Positions 1 through 11,690 of a stretch of DNA of 64,000 nucleotides are shown piece after piece. Location of the stretch: positions 372,001 through 436,000 of the forward strand of contig JAPXFQ010001693.1 of NCBI GenBank assembly GCA_028564705.1, read 5' to 3'. Below the pieces are notes generated by a model that worked only from the letters and a program-made list of their open reading frames with translations, was not told the origin of the DNA and ran no database searches. How positions within the stretch are numbered: position 1 is the stretch's first letter; each line of letters opens with the position of its first letter. The translations under genes were made by a program, and so were the position numbers. Source of the DNA: Apricaphanius iberus. Lineage: Eukaryota > Chordata > Actinopteri > Cyprinodontiformes > Aphaniidae.

Positions 1-947
1 GAAGTAGAGGGGAAAAGGAGCTTTGAGAGGCTAGATTTATTAGCAGAACGGCTAAAGGGGATGCCTCTTTCCCTGAGTGCAGATTGCAAGCGGGCTACTG
101 TCCAGCCAGACATGTCCGGACGGTTGGAGGCGGAAGAACGACAAACTCTGGGTGAGTTCCTCTGCCGGAAAGAAGCCGGACAGGAACGGGTGAGAGAAGC
201 CCTCCGAGCTGGACTGCCAGAGAGATTGGGAGGAGAGTGCTGAGCTCGTGGCGAACAGGGAGCCTGAAGTGACCGGGAAGTAGAGAAGCTTGGAGCCGAT
301 CCGCCTGCAGCGCCTTCTGAGGACCGCTGAACTCCGGAAGAAGTCCCGGGGCGCGACCAGGATGCACTGCGGGAATGGGAGGAAACTTGTACGGCCCGAA
401 GCCAGAGAAGGAAACGGGGAGGCAAAGCCTCGAGACGAGAAGGAAGGGAGTTAGATATGCGGGGAGGAGATGGAGAAGGGCGCCGATCTAGGCGGATGAG
501 TGTACGGCCTCGAGGCGCGGAAGTCGCTGGAGAGGCATCCGACCGAGCAGAGCGAGATGCAAGAGCTCTGGCTGACTGAGAGGACTGGCTGGAATCCCGA
601 TGAGCCGATGGAAGCCTGGCTCGGCGAGAGACTTGACTGACCACAGATGGAGGTGATGGTCCAATGATGGAAGTCTTGCTGGAGAAGAGCTCCTTATCGG
701 ATTCGAAAGGATCAAGGGTAAGCAAATCCATGATAATAGAGCGTGTCTTCGCTAACCAACGCGGGTTTACAAGACCACAGTCTGAGCGACGCTGATGGCT
801 AGGTGCTTGGGTTTAAATGGATCACCGAGTAATTAGGAATGGAATTCAGGTGTGAGATGCCATGTGAGTCAGATCCGAGTAGATTAGTGAGAGAATACTG
901 AATATAAGGCGTGGTCCAGCTCACGAACCTAAGTTAACATATTAACT
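1..947. other. GC-rich, purine-rich block of unknown nature
   Basis: This block is visibly richer in G and in GA-dinucleotides on the + strand than the AT-rich sequence that follows, and it stops abruptly at a (TA)n tract. Short ORFs occur on both strands (for example 61-243 + and 488-715 -), but none shows a recognisable domain and their composition explains them. It could be the 5' or internal part of a large transposable element truncated by the window edge, possibly connected to the L1-like relic that follows, or a host GC-rich island. I do not recognise it and assign no function. Confidence 0.3.
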
Positions 948-950
948 TAC

Positions 951-970
951 ATATATATATATATATATAA
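951..970. repeat. (TA)n microsatellite
   Basis: A run of about ten TA dinucleotides separates the GC-rich left block from the L1-like LINE relic. Such tracts are frequent integration or slippage sites. Nothing indicates a functional role. Confidence 0.8.
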
Positions 971-971
971 T

Positions 972-2185
972 CTTTAGATGCAGCAAAAGCTTTTGATAGC
1001 ATTAACTGGAAATTCTTATTTGCTGCCTTACATAAATTTGGCTTTGGAAATTCAGTTTTAAACTGGTTGAAAATACTATACAGATCCCCAATGTATCAGG
1101 ACTAATAACCAAACATCATCTAGGTTTGACCTTCAGAGAGGTACCAGGCAGGGATATCCAGTCTCTCCCTCCCTGTTTGCTATTTTTACTTAACCATTAG
1201 CAGCAGCAATAAGGCAAAGTGACAATTTTAAAGGTATAAAATGCTATATAGAACATAAAACAGAGGACATAAAATCAGTCTGTATGCATTTGATGTATTA
1301 CTTTTTCTCCAGCATTCACAAACCACTGTTTCATGTAATCGAGTGGATAAAATCGAAAAAGTTTCATTTTATTCCATAAACTGGTAAAAAATCTTAAATT
1401 CTTCCAATCAAATGGTATTTCCAGAATCCTGTTACTATACGACTGCAGTGCAGGAATATTACATGTCTGGCTAGATGTAAATCCTTATGCACATCACTTA
1501 TGTGTGAAGGGTTGCTTCAATAAAACTTATTGAAGCAATATCAATTACTCAATTAACTCAAATATCAATTACGTATTCTCAATGATCCCAAGCAAACCAT
1601 CACCTGATTGCTTTAGATCTCTATACTCCTCTGTCTCTAAATTTCTTTAGAAACAAAAACAAAATATTAGCTTAAAAACACTGATTGGCTAAGATCAAAG
1701 ATAAAGGAGGTCTATACCTACCAAACTGTCATTGTTATTTCTTAGCCAACAAGTGTCAATGCATCATGATGGTTAACACATAGCTACCTTGATTAGTCCT
1801 TGATATATATAGAACAGACATTATGCAGTGAGATAAAACTTTCAGACATAACATTTATTAGCTCAAATATAAAACAACACAAATACTTCAAAAACATCAA
1901 TATCATCTCCTCTCTGACAGCATAGTGGGAATTCCTAAAAATGACAGAGTGCTCACTAATTCCATGCAGGCATACACCCATGTGGATTCACCCCGACATC
2001 TTAGGGGAAAAAATGTGTGATACATTTAACAGACTGGAGGTGTAAAGAAATTGAATACCTGGAACACATTTTGAGTGAACAGACTTTATCCCACTTAATC
2101 CATTAGTTACAAAAAATGGAATAACAAAAATAAATTATTAGATTATCAACAAATTAAATCTGTTATAAAAGGTAAATTTAGTCTT
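972..2185 (+). pseudogene. L1/Tx1-type LINE ORF2 relic (reverse transcriptase to C-terminus)
   Basis: Reading + in shifting frames gives the RT palm start (LDAAKAFDSINW at about 975-1010), then RGTRQGYPVSPSLFAIF near 1138-1185, and a C-terminal stretch near 1920-2000 reading as WEFLKMTECSLIPCRHTPMW followed by NPD-like residues, typical of L1-clade ORF2 tails in fish. Many stops and frameshifts interrupt it, and the 5' part (endonuclease) is missing. RT would copy the element's RNA at the target site (target-primed reverse transcription); this copy is dead. The 3' UTR-like tail follows directly. L1 clade membership is inferred from motif spacing; confidence is good for LINE, moderate for the exact clade. 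Confidence 0.75.
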
Positions 2186-2189
2186 AATA

Positions 2190-2815
2190 CGGCCCTGCCT
2201 TGGTTCGCCAGGGGCTTCTAGGCTCTGGGGTCTTCTTGGACGTCTGTGGCTTCGATCTCCTTTATGTCTTCATCGGTTCCTGGGAGATTAATACATGGTT
2301 CCCCACATCAGCTATCGAACACTCCTATGGAGAAATCTTAGATGCACCAGCATGTTCAAACATACAGATCTATTCTTGGGCTGAGGTTATCATTACTGGA
2401 TCTTGAATAATCAGTACCATGAGCCTTTCAGTCACATTTCTGCTGTATTTATATAGCCATTTTTGTGTGTTGTTTTTGTGTAATTCGTGGTTCACATTGG
2501 TTTGTTTTGTCATTGTTGCTCCTTTTTCTTGTTTTTTTTGTTGTCAGACTGGGATGATGGGACAGTTTCTTGTGTTCTCTTTGTTGCCCTTCCTCTTTTG
2601 TATTGTCAACTCACACTCCCTCTCTTCGTTTCCTACCTCTCTTTGTAATCTTCTCTCTTTCTTCCCCCTTATTTTCCATTTCCGTGTCCATAACATCAGA
2701 AAATAAAACCCATAGCAATCTCTAAAATCTCTCACACGTTTATATCAAATGGAGTACTATAGCTTAAAGTCCACTTGAAAAAGTTACCTGTGCGACCTGT
2801 GTTTACTCTCAAAAA
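2190..2815 (+). repeat. LINE 3' UTR-like tail, copy 1
   Basis: This directly follows the L1-like ORF2 relic. It aligns by eye with 4030-4790: both share a GGGCTGAGGTTATC-like block, a GGTACCATGAGCCT-like block, a T-rich stretch, then ATCAAGTGGAGTACTATAGC-like sequence. Two diverged copies with one adjacent to ORF2 suggest the 3' untranslated tail of that LINE family. The ORFs within (2200-2406, 2419-2706) are low-complexity and not considered genes. Confidence 0.6.
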
Positions 2816-4029
2816 CAGAATTTATGCCCTCAGAGCTGTGTTGGTATCATCCATTGTTAAAGCACGTTTTGTTTGTTTGCTTTTACAAGTTGGATGACTG
2901 CTGTGTGCTGAAGATAGAGGATATAAAGTTACTCTGAGTGGCTAGGATATGGGAGAACATCTGCCCCCTACATGTTTGCCACGTCTATGAATATGCTGAA
3001 AAACGCATTTATCCGGTTATGTGTGGATGGAAGGAGCAGAGGAACATTTTCTTTTTTTTAAAACCCCGGCTTCATGTGGACATGACCTGAGTTAACCCTT
3101 TCATCAAGGGCTCCCATCACCAATCTAAAGCAACCCCATTTTCAGCAGGTGGTCTGGCTACAACTAGACTGTTTACAGCCCATTTTAACGTACACAGTGT
3201 ATCTATGTTGGACGTTTAAAGGTAAAGTCACAGCATGTGTTTTTCTAGTGGCTAATACATCATAAGAACTATTTGTTAAATTATGTCTTTTTAATTATTA
3301 CCTAAACACTGTAAAGATTATTACCCCTACCAAGTTTTAGCCAGGGTATCTTTGTTTGCTTGTCTGTCTGTTAGCAATTTAGCAGTTGGATTTTGAGGAC
3401 ATTTATTGGAAATTTCTTCAGCGGGACCAGGCACAAATTATATATTTTGGGGTGATGCGAATGACTGTCAGGGGGAGGAACTGAGCTGCCTTGGGAGAGG
3501 TCTGCGTTTTCTAGTTGTCAAATGATTTTAGGGAGATGGTGAAGGTCTTGAATCCCTGATATTAATCCCCATCAGTTTAATATGTTCATGCTCAAAATCT
3601 TGTGCAGATATAATGTTGAGGAAAAAATAAATGGTTCCTCAGTTTGTGCCACTCTTTGAACTACTCAGGAATTGATAAAGAATTGGAATGATAGGCATAA
3701 TCAACATTGGCAACGTTGATGAAAACGTATAATTTCTCACCCCTAATTATGCAGTCTTAAAATCTTCAAATGTGTCAGGTCTTTGAGAAAGCCATTCAAT
3801 GATTCTAATGTAAACCAGCTTAATCTATTGCAAACTGATTCCCTTTGTAACTATGTGTTGAGACACATTTTTTCGAAAGTTAAACTTTACAGTGTCTGTC
3901 GGCGGGTAAGGGACCACACCTACCAGCAAATAGTTAAAACCCACTAATATTTGAGACCCCCGTCAAGGGTCAAGCATCAAGGACAATTAATGCTGCTCTT
4001 GGATTGGCTTCTTTGCAACTGCCAGCCAA
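2816..4029. other. No gene; contains one interspersed repeat (3318-3515)
   Basis: AT-rich sequence without a supported ORF. The segment 3318-3515 (starting CCCCTACCAAGTTTTAGCC and ending GAGGTCTGCGTTTTCTAG) resembles a common fish non-autonomous DNA repeat whose ends read 'ccaaggaggttatgt' and 'aggtctgc...ctagtt'. I see no target duplication. The remainder holds nothing I can name. Confidence 0.4.
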
Positions 4030-4790
4030 GGTGCCTTGCGGCGGGGTACCCTTGTCGAACGATCCCTGGTCGAGGCCCTGCTGGGGGCAGGGGGGCTGAT
4101 CCCCATGGCCTCCGGGTCCTAGTCCGGGTCCTGGTCCGGGCCCACCCTGGTGTAGCTGGTGTCTGGCGGAGCCCGTGGGCTTGTCCTTGCGACCTCCCAG
4201 GCCCCTGCGCTCTGGGGTCTCTGGATATATATGTCTCCGACCTCTTTCATGTCTGCGTCGATTCCTGTAGGACGGATTGACGGCTCAGCTATAAATCACT
4301 TGATGGGGAAACCTTATTTACACCTGCATGCTCACACACACACATAGCTGTGGGGGCATTGGTGTGTACGGACATAATCTTGAGCTGAGGTTATCGTCAA
4401 TAGATAGTTGGTACCATGAGCTTACCAGAAACATTAGTATTGTGTTCATTAATCCATTTTTGTGTGTAGTGAATGTGTAGTTCTTAGTTCATATTACTAG
4501 ATCCGTTTTGTTAATGTTGTTCTGTTCTATTGGTTGTTTTTTTCTTTTTGTTTTTCCCACTTCTCTGCTATCTAACAGAGGACTGCGATGTTTTCTTGTG
4601 TTCTTTGTTTGCCTCCCTATCTTGTATCGTCAGTTCACGCTTCTGCTGGTCCACAGTAATCACTAATTAAGATTTTTCATACATATATATCAAGTGGAGT
4701 ACTATAGCAAAGCTGTAATGCTCTGCTTGGGAAAGTAAATCTGTTGGGCTTGTACTTGGTACTCATACACCAATTTTGAGTAGCAAACTG
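4030..4790 (+). repeat. LINE 3' UTR-like tail, copy 2 (solitary)
   Basis: Second diverged copy of the tail at 2190-2815. It shares the TGAGGTTATCGTCAATAGAT block, the GGTACCATGAGCTT block and the ATATATCAAGTGGAGTACTA block in the same order. The first 200 bp are GC-rich with repeated GGTCCTGGTCCGGG-like units. No ORF2 precedes it, consistent with severe 5' truncation, the usual fate of LINE insertions. ORF 3951-4280 is a composition artefact. Confidence 0.55.
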
Positions 4791-4849
4791 CTAGACAGGA
4801 CACGTAAAAAAAGGAAAAGAAGTATTAAAAAACTGTGAAAAGTTGATTT

Positions 4850-4990
4850 CCATCAAATACTTTGGAGTTACTTTCCACCAAAAATACACAGATCTGTAAA
4901 TCCAAAAGAGAATAAATAGTCAAATAGCTTCTTGTCTAAAATAAGGCTTAGGATTATTATCCCTGGATATATGCAGCTGCAGCCTCAAAC
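4850..4990 (+). pseudogene. Possible LINE RT thumb fragment
   Basis: A + frame reads SIKYFGVTFHQKYTDL near 4852-4900, resembling the FKYLGV segment just downstream of the catalytic palm in L1-type RT. It is short and has no flanking support; it may be unrelated. Confidence 0.25.
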
Positions 4991-5002
4991 CTAAAAAAAT
5001 TC

Positions 5003-5897
5003 ATAGGCAAGGCAAGGCAATTTTATTTGTATAGCACACTTCCAATACAAGGCAATACAAGGTGCTTTACATGATTAAATTTAGAACACTGAAAAGAGAG
5101 CATAAATCACTTTGAAGATTAAAATACGAGAAAGCGTTTACAATAAAACAATAATCAAGACAATAATTTCAAAATTAAAAACAAGTTAGTAAAAGCAATA
5201 GTAGGATCAGTTACTCATTAGAGAGTTTAAATAGGTAAATTTTATTATCCAGGTAGTGTGTTCCAGATGTGAGGAACATAAAAACTAAAAGCTGCTTCTC
5301 CATGTTTGGTTCCTGGTTCTAGGGACGGTCAGTAAACTAGAGCTGGAGGACCTGAGTGATCTGGGTGGTTTGTACCATGATGGCAGATATCTAATGTACT
5401 CTGGTGCTAACCCATTCAATGATTTATATACTAATAAAAGCACTTTGAAGTCTATTCTCTTAGCTACAGGGAGCCAGTGTAATGACTTTAGAACTGCGGT
5501 GACGTGCTCTATTTTCTTAGTTCTAGTGAGAACATGAGCAGCAGCGTTCTGGATCAGCGGCAGCTGTCTGATTGATTTTTTATGAACACTTGTAAAGATA
5601 CTGTTACAGTAATCAAGGTGGCTAAAGATAAATGCATGGATGAGTTTTTCTAAGTCTCCTTATGTCATCAGTCCTTTAATCCGAGAAATTTCTTCAGGTG
5701 ATAGAAGACTGACCTTGTTATTGCTTTTATGTGACCCTGGAGGTTCAAGTCTGGGTTCATTATCACCCCTAGATTACTGGCCTGGTTGGTATTTAGTCTA
5801 TCTTTTTTGGGTCTAAACTTAAGTACTTCAGTTTTGTTTTTGTTCAGTTGGAGGGAATTATGGGACATCCAGTTAATTTGCTCAATGCATTTATTAA
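5003..5897 (-). mobile_element. L2-type LINE, 3' half (older host copy, interrupted)
   Basis: On the minus strand this runs from RT sequence into the 3' end, finishing in the (AAGGC)n-type terminus seen on + as GGCAAGGCAAGGCAATTTTA. A readable piece at 5668-5907 contains QLNKNKTEVLKF and [20 protein letters not shown], the post-palm region of L2-clade RT. At 5897 it stops exactly where another L2 3' terminus begins. The sequence expected next resumes at about 8612, so I interpret the 5898-8611 element as inserted into this one. Older, with stops. Confidence 0.75.
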
Positions 5898-8611
5898 GAC
5901 AAGGCAAGGCAAGGCAAGGGAATTTTATTTATATAGCAATTCAAGGTGCTTTACATGATTCAGTGACAATGATACGAAATACATGATTACAGAAGCATGA
6001 TTATGTTTTGTTTATGCAATATAAAATAAAAACACATAAAACACAAATGTTAAACAATAAGAACAAAAATTAAACCTCAAGAATCAAATAGTGATCAGAA
6101 AGCTCAATCTAGGGCTCAAAGGCAGCTCTGAATAGTAGAGTTTTAATCTTTGATTTAAAAGAGCCTAACGATTCAGCATTTTTGCATTCTTCTGGAAGTT
6201 TGCTCCAGATTTGTGGAGCACAGAAGCTGAAAGGTGCCTCTCCTTGTTTAGTTCAAATTCAAGGAATGTTAAGTAAGCTAGAGATGGAGGACCTGAGTGG
6301 TCTGCTGGGTTGATATAGTCACAGCACATCTCCAACATACTTTGGTGCTAAACCGTTCAGTGATTTATAAACTAGTAGGAGTATTTTAAAGTCAATTCTC
6401 TGAGCTACAGGGAGCCAGTGTAAGGACTTAAGAACTGGCGTGATGTGTTCTACTTTCCTAGTTCTACTGAGAACACGGGCAGCAGCGTTCTGGATCAGCT
6501 GCAGTTATCTGATTGCTTTTTTAGGTGGACCTGTGAGAACACTGTTGCAGTAATCAATCCGAGTAAAGATGAACGCATGGATCAGTTTTTAAAGGTCCTT
6601 CTACGACATTAGTCCTTTAATCCTAGAAATGTTCTTCAGGTGATAGAAAGCTGACCTTGTTATTGCCTTTATGTGACCCTGGAGGTTCAGGTCTGAGTCC
6701 ATTATTACACCTAGATTTCTGGCCTGATGATTTGTTTTTAGTTGTATTAGCTGAAGCTGTGTGCTGACTCTGGATCGTTCCTCCTTAAGTCCAAAAATAA
6801 TTACCTCTGTTTTGTTTCTGTTTAGCTGGAGAAAGTTACGGGACATCCAGTCGTTGATTTCTTCAATGCATTCATTAAAGGTCTGGATAGAATCAAAGTC
6901 ACCCGGTGACAATATAATGTATAGCTGCGTATCATCTGCAGAGTTATGGTATCTTATCTGATTGGCTGCTATAATCTTGGTTAGTGGGAGCATATAGATA
7001 TTGAACAGGACGGGTCCCAGGATGGAGCCCTGGGGGACCCCACATGTGATTTATGTTTGTTCTGATGAGAAATTTCCAATGGACACAAAGAACTGCCTAT
7101 TTTTGAGGTAAGACTCACACCATTAAAGTGCTGTACCAGTGAGTCCGATCCAGCTCTCCAATCGTTCAAGTAATATTTTGTGATCAACAGTGTCAAACGC
7201 TGCATTGAGGTCCAACAGAACCAGAACTGTGATTTTGCCGCTGTCTGTATTTATGCGGATGTCATTGAAAACTTTGACTAGGGCAGTCTCAGTGCTGTGA
7301 TGGGCACGGAAACCAGATTTAAAATTATCATAGGAGTCGTTCATTTTCAGGAAAGTAGTTAGCTGTTGAGATACATCTTTTTCAATAATCTTACTGATGA
7401 ATGGGAGATTAGAGATTGGCCTATAATTTTGCATCAATGTATTATCTAGGTTGTTTTTCTTTAAAAGGGGTTTAATAACTGCTGTTTTGAGGGCCTGGGG
7501 GAAGACACCTGACTGGAGGGATGCGTTAACTATTTGAATCAGATCAGGCTTAATGACAGGGAGAACTTTCCTTAAAAAAGGTGTGGGTAAGATATCGAGG
7601 CAGCAAGAGGAGGAGTTTAGCTGTTTAATAATTTCATCCAGATGTGATTGATTTAGTTTTTTGAAATCAGACATTTTATCTGCATTTTCTTTTTTTTTTA
7701 CATGGAAATAAAAATGGTGGTGGGTTGGGTGCTGCTTTACAGATTGATCTTCTAATTTCTAGAATCTTTTCAGTGAAGAAGTTGGCAAATTCACTACAGG
7801 CCCTAGTGGAGTGTAGCTCAGGAGCTGCTGTCACTGGAGGATTGGTTAGTCTGTCAACTGTTGCAAATAGAGTCCGAGTGTTATTAATGTCCCTGTTAAT
7901 GATTTCATAGAAGAATGTTTCTCTTGCAGTTTTCAGAGTTAAGTTATATTTGTTCAGCTTGTTTTTGTAAATTTCATAGTGAACCTGGAGTTGAGTTTCC
8001 CTCCATTTTCTTTCGGCCTGACGGCACTCCCTTTTTTCGCTACGTACCAGAGGATTGTTGGTCCATGGAGACTTGTTTATCCTAACACTACTTTAACTTT
8101 ATTTGGAACAATGGTATCGATGATGTCTGAGACTTTAGAGAAAAAGTTAGCTACCAGCTTGTTAACAGAGTGTTTGTTGGGGGTTGGGGGTTGTGGGTTG
8201 GTGAGTTAGAGTAGTAAATACGTTTAAAGATTTCAGCTGTCAACAAGGGGGCGTTTTTTTTACTATGGGCTTATTTTGATTAGATAGTTTAGCCGGGGTC
8301 TTGCTTTCAAAGAAGATGCAGAAGTGGTCAGATAATGCAACATCCACTACTGAGATGTTAGAGATTTTCAGTACATTGCTAATGATTAGGTCTAAAGTGT
8401 GACTTTGTTTGTGTGTTGGCTGATTGACATGTTGGATTAGACCAATGTTATGGAGAGTATCACTTAGTGTTTTAGTCAGTCTATCCTGGGGGTTGTCAGT
8501 ATGAATGTTCAGATCTCCCACAATAATTAGTTGGTCATATTCAGTACATATTACAGAAAGAAGGTCATTGAGGTCATTAATGAAGTTTGAGCTAGCTTTG
8601 GGGGGTTCTGG
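5898..8611 (-). mobile_element. L2-type LINE, 5'-truncated, nested in an older L2
   Basis: This minus-strand element has its 3' terminus at 5898 (AAGGCAAGGCAAGGCAAGGG, then the ATTTTATTTATATAGC tail) and runs upward through 3' UTR, RT and part of the endonuclease domain, stopping around 8611. It is the longest LINE in the window at about 2.7 kb. The relatively open reading segments suggest it is younger than the flanking halves (5003-5897 and 8612-9530). L2 LINEs retrotranspose by target-primed reverse transcription using an APE endonuclease plus RT. No clean target duplication is visible, so the right boundary is approximate. Confidence 0.75.
6601..8521 (-). pseudogene. L2 LINE ORF2: endonuclease end and reverse transcriptase, broken
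   Basis: The minus-strand order is as follows. Endonuclease C-terminal part at 8521-8240 (MGDLNIHTDNPQD, SHTLDLIISN, ALSDHF: the D-N and SDH motifs of APE nucleases). A degraded linker at 8240-7700. RT N-terminal half at 7674-7123 (183 aa; NYRPISNLP at residues 83-91, LLDLNAAFDTVDH at 153-165 with the first catalytic Asp). RT C-terminal half at 6993-6601 (130 aa), where the catalytic YADD box reads SADD in [10 protein letters not shown]. Frameshifts separate the pieces, so no functional ORF2 remains. The lost Tyr before the ADD motif may be a further inactivating change. Confidence 0.75.
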
Positions 8612-9530
8612 AGGGGTTCAACATCACATGGTGACATTGAGATATAAAGTTGAGTGTTGTTGGCATAATTGTGGTAGTTAATATTATTGGTGGTTATAAT
8701 CTGGTTTAATGGGAGCATGTTGATGCTAAACAGGAGGGGCCCTGAGATGGAGCCCTGGGGGACCCCGCATGTGATTCATGTGTTTTGTGATGAGAATTGG
8801 CTGATTGACACGTAGAAGTTCCTGTTCTGAAGGTAGGATTTGAACCAGCCAAGGGCCGTACCAGAGAGTACGACCCAGCGCTCTAGACGTTCCATTGATT
8901 TATCATGATCAACGGTGTCAATCGGCACACTGAGGTCTAATAGTACCAATACTGTGGTTTTACTACAGTCAGTATTTGTATGGATATCATCGATGACGTT
9001 TACAAGGGCCGTCTCGGTGCTGTGGTGCCTACGAAAACCGACTGATAAATATCAAAGTGGTTGTTCATTGTTAGGAAGCTGTTTAACTGCTGGAAAACAT
9101 TGTTTTCAATTATTTTATTTTACCGATAAATGGCAAATTAGAGATTGGTGTGTAGTTTTACATTAACGTGCTGTCTAGGTTCTTCTTCTTTAGTATTGGT
9201 TTGATAACTGCTGTTTTTAAGTCTTTGCGGAAGACACCTGATAGGAGGGATGAGTTAATAATAATAATTATTTCCTTCTAATATTGTTTTTTCTGTGAAT
9301 AATCTCAGAAAAGAATGATTCCCTTGCATCCTTCAAGGTTAATAAATACTTATTCAGTCATTCTTTATATATCTCACAATGAACCTGGAGTCGAGTTTTC
9401 TGCCATTTTCTCTCTGTGCGCCGACACTTTTTCATTACACACCAGTGGACCCCTCTCCATGGAGATGTATTTTTACTAGAGAGAGTTTTAACCTTAAATG
9501 GCGCAATTTTATCCATCATGTCAAACATAG
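8612..9530 (-). pseudogene. L2-type LINE, 5' part of the older interrupted copy
   Basis: From about 8620 the minus strand again encodes RT at the point reached by the 5003-5897 fragment: YANNTQLYISMSP-like sequence, then upstream RT regions matching those of 5898-8611 (for example the blocks at 8740-8770 and 9050-9240). It continues to about 9530, corresponding to the endonuclease/RT linker. It carries more stops and indels than the nested copy. ORF 9358-9558 (-) is a remnant. Best read as the second half of one ancient L2 split by a younger L2. Confidence 0.6.
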
Positions 9531-9980
9531 TCATAGTCAAACATCTTAACATTATCAATAGAAAGATTTATCCGACTAAAACTAAATAATGTGATTTCCT
9601 GGATTTTTTCTAAGATTCTTAATCTTAAAATTAAAGTGTACCTACAATGAAAATTGCACTTCTTCTTACATTTTTGACTCAAATTATTGTTATAGTTTTT
9701 ATACAGAAACTTTAGGCAAGGGCTCAAAAAATGGCACAGTGTGACACACATGGGAAACAAAATAATTTACCCAGTTATTAAATATACTTAATATCTTGCT
9801 CTTTTCTAGTCAGACAAATCGTGTTAATGTTGACAGTGAGTTGCAACCAATCATTATCAACTGCAAGATTTACAAAAATCCATCTTGAACTACCTCACCT
9901 TACCTCTGTGTGCACTCTTAACCGGGATTAGTTGATTTTACTAGCGAATAGCGAGGAAACCCGTTGCCCTATACCACTTT
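9531..9980. other. No gene seen
   Basis: AT-rich intergenic or intronic sequence between the L2 nest and the minisatellite. The ORF at 9521-9760 (-) has no recognisable domain and low complexity. I see no repeat boundary here. Confidence 0.4.
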
Positions 9981-10195
9981 ACTTTTTACACAAGCTAAAA
10001 ATAAATATGTTGAGTATAACTAATGAGGAATGTAAACTTTTTACACAAGCTAAAACTGAATATGTTGAGTATAACTAATGTGGAATGTTAAGATTTTGCA
10101 CAAGCCAAAAATAAACATGTTGAGTATAACTAATGCAAAATGTAAACTTTTTATGCAAGCTAAAACAAAGTTTGTTGAGTTACTCATCTTAAATT
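9981..10195. repeat. 55-bp minisatellite, about four copies
   Basis: Units begin at 9981, 10036, 10091 and 10146, exactly 55 bp apart, each with ACTTTTTACACAAGCTAAAA-like sequence followed by TATGTTGAGTATAACTAATG. The last copy is the most diverged and decays after about 50 bp. No ORF or known TE is involved. A 65-aa minus ORF (10050-10247) is a by-product of the repetition. Confidence 0.9.
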
Positions 10196-10456
10196 TTACG
10201 TGAATTGAACAAAAAGCCATACTGAGAGGATTCAAACAGTTACCCAAGTGACAAACTTCTTAACTTGATGGCAACAACTGTCAGCTGACATATAGACCAT
10301 GTAATGTCCGACAGTTATCAGCCTGTGAGAAAATTGACATCAGCAATGCTTTTCAAACATAGAAATATGGCTTAAATATTTAAATGGTGTACTATCACAG
10401 TGGTCTTATTCCCTTTAAATGACGTCTTCACTCACAGTGCCAAGTATGACACCAAC

Positions 10457-10703
10457 ATCCATCCATCCATCCATCCATTTTCTTAACCGCTTAATCCTTA
10501 ATGGGTCACGGGGGGCTGGTGCCTATCTCCAGCTGTCAACGGGCGAGAGACGGGGTACACCCTGGACAGGTCGCCAGTCCATCACAGGGCAGGACAAACA
10601 GGACAAACAACCATGCACACACTCACACCTAAGGACAATTTGGTGAGATCAATTAACCTGACAGTCATGTTTTTGGACTGTGGGAGGAAGCCGGAGTACC
10701 CGG
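10457..10703 (-). mobile_element. tRNA-derived SINE with (GATG)n tail, 5'-truncated
   Basis: Minus-strand copy of the family seen complete at 28048-28398, 30828-31197 and 41557-41900. On + it starts with (ATCC)n, then TTTTCTTAACCGCTTAATCC and a long body (GACAGGTCGCCAGTCC, CACACTCACACCTAAGG). It ends near GGAGTACCCGG, so the tRNA-like head is missing. The (GATG)n tail is like that described for the fish LINE Rex3 (RTE), which may supply the retrotransposition machinery; that link is from general knowledge, not shown here. Confidence 0.75.
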
Positions 10704-11574
10704 AACAGAACAAAGCAATAACAACAACAACACAAACCTCATAATAAAATTGCAGCAAATGCCCCAAACAGAACAAAATAACCAAAAACATGGCTACCCA
10801 CAATGCACCACACACACTGCAGTTCACACAGCAGCCCCTGCCTTCTCTTATAAAACTAAACACACCAAGTTATCTCTACTAAACCTGATTAGTAGAATTG
10901 ATCTTTCAGTTAAATAGTACAGTCAACTAATGCTGTTTAGTAAGGGCAGCATTACAGTATACAGTATAAGTAGTGATCACTCAGAATTTTGACTAGAAAA
11001 ACTAAATCTGGGTTTACAGTGTGGCAGATTAACACTAAAATGTATAAGCAATTCTTAATCCTCTAATTTAGTGCAATACACCCACAAAGACAGACCATTC
11101 AAAATATCCCAGTGATCATCTGCAACACTTTGCAACTGCTAGGAATGGGCGGCATCTCCAGTGTAGAAAAAATACTTTTAGTTTTTATGTTATTTTGCTG
11201 CTTTGAATTAAAAAGAGAGGAGGTCTTGATATTTTTTTTTCCAGATAGTAATTTATGTCGCCTAGCTCATAATTGGAGAGTAGGGAATTGCTGTAAGTGC
11301 CATGAAGCAAATGCAAAATCAGAAACTTGACAGGTTACAATCTGCTGTCCTGTCTGTGTGAAAAAGTAAGAAGAGAGTGAGAGGAAGGGTTTGGTATTAG
11401 ATGGAGCTCTTCTTATCTCTCTGACAGCTTTTATCGTCTGCTGGTCATGGCGCCGAAGGACTTTGTTAGAGCACAAAGGTGTTGATGAGATAATTACACA
11501 GCTGTCATAGTCTCTGTCTGGCTCAATATGCGTGCTTTCAACATGTGTGCGATCTTATTTGTGAATGTGTATTC
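10704..11574. other. No gene seen
   Basis: AT-rich stretch with no supported ORF. The segment 11390-11560 is less repetitive than its surroundings and contains homeobox-like GATAATTACAC sequence, so it could be conserved non-coding DNA, but I cannot test conservation. ORFs at 10582-10863 (-), 11112-11330 (+) and 11267-11476 (-) show no domain. Confidence 0.35.
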
Positions 11575-11575
11575 A

Positions 11576-11690
11576 CAGGTCGGCCATAATATTAAAACCA
11601 CCTATCTCATTTTATTGTAAGATAAAACCGCTTATGTAGGTAGAGATAAGGACAACAGATTCTTTAAGCCATGTAAGGTAGCATCTTGAT
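11576..11690. mobile_element. Terminal fragment of a Tc1/mariner-like element
   Basis: ACAGGTCGGCCATAATATT followed by AAAACCACCT resembles the inverted-repeat end of a Tc1/mariner-type family common in fish. Only about 100 bp is recognisable, with no transposase and no opposite end nearby. It may be a decayed solo end. Confidence 0.4.

Noticed and set aside
4159..4347. Short + ORFs in the GC-rich part of the LINE tail (3951-4347)
   Set aside because: Composition-driven; the DNA aligns with the other tail copy without frame conservation.
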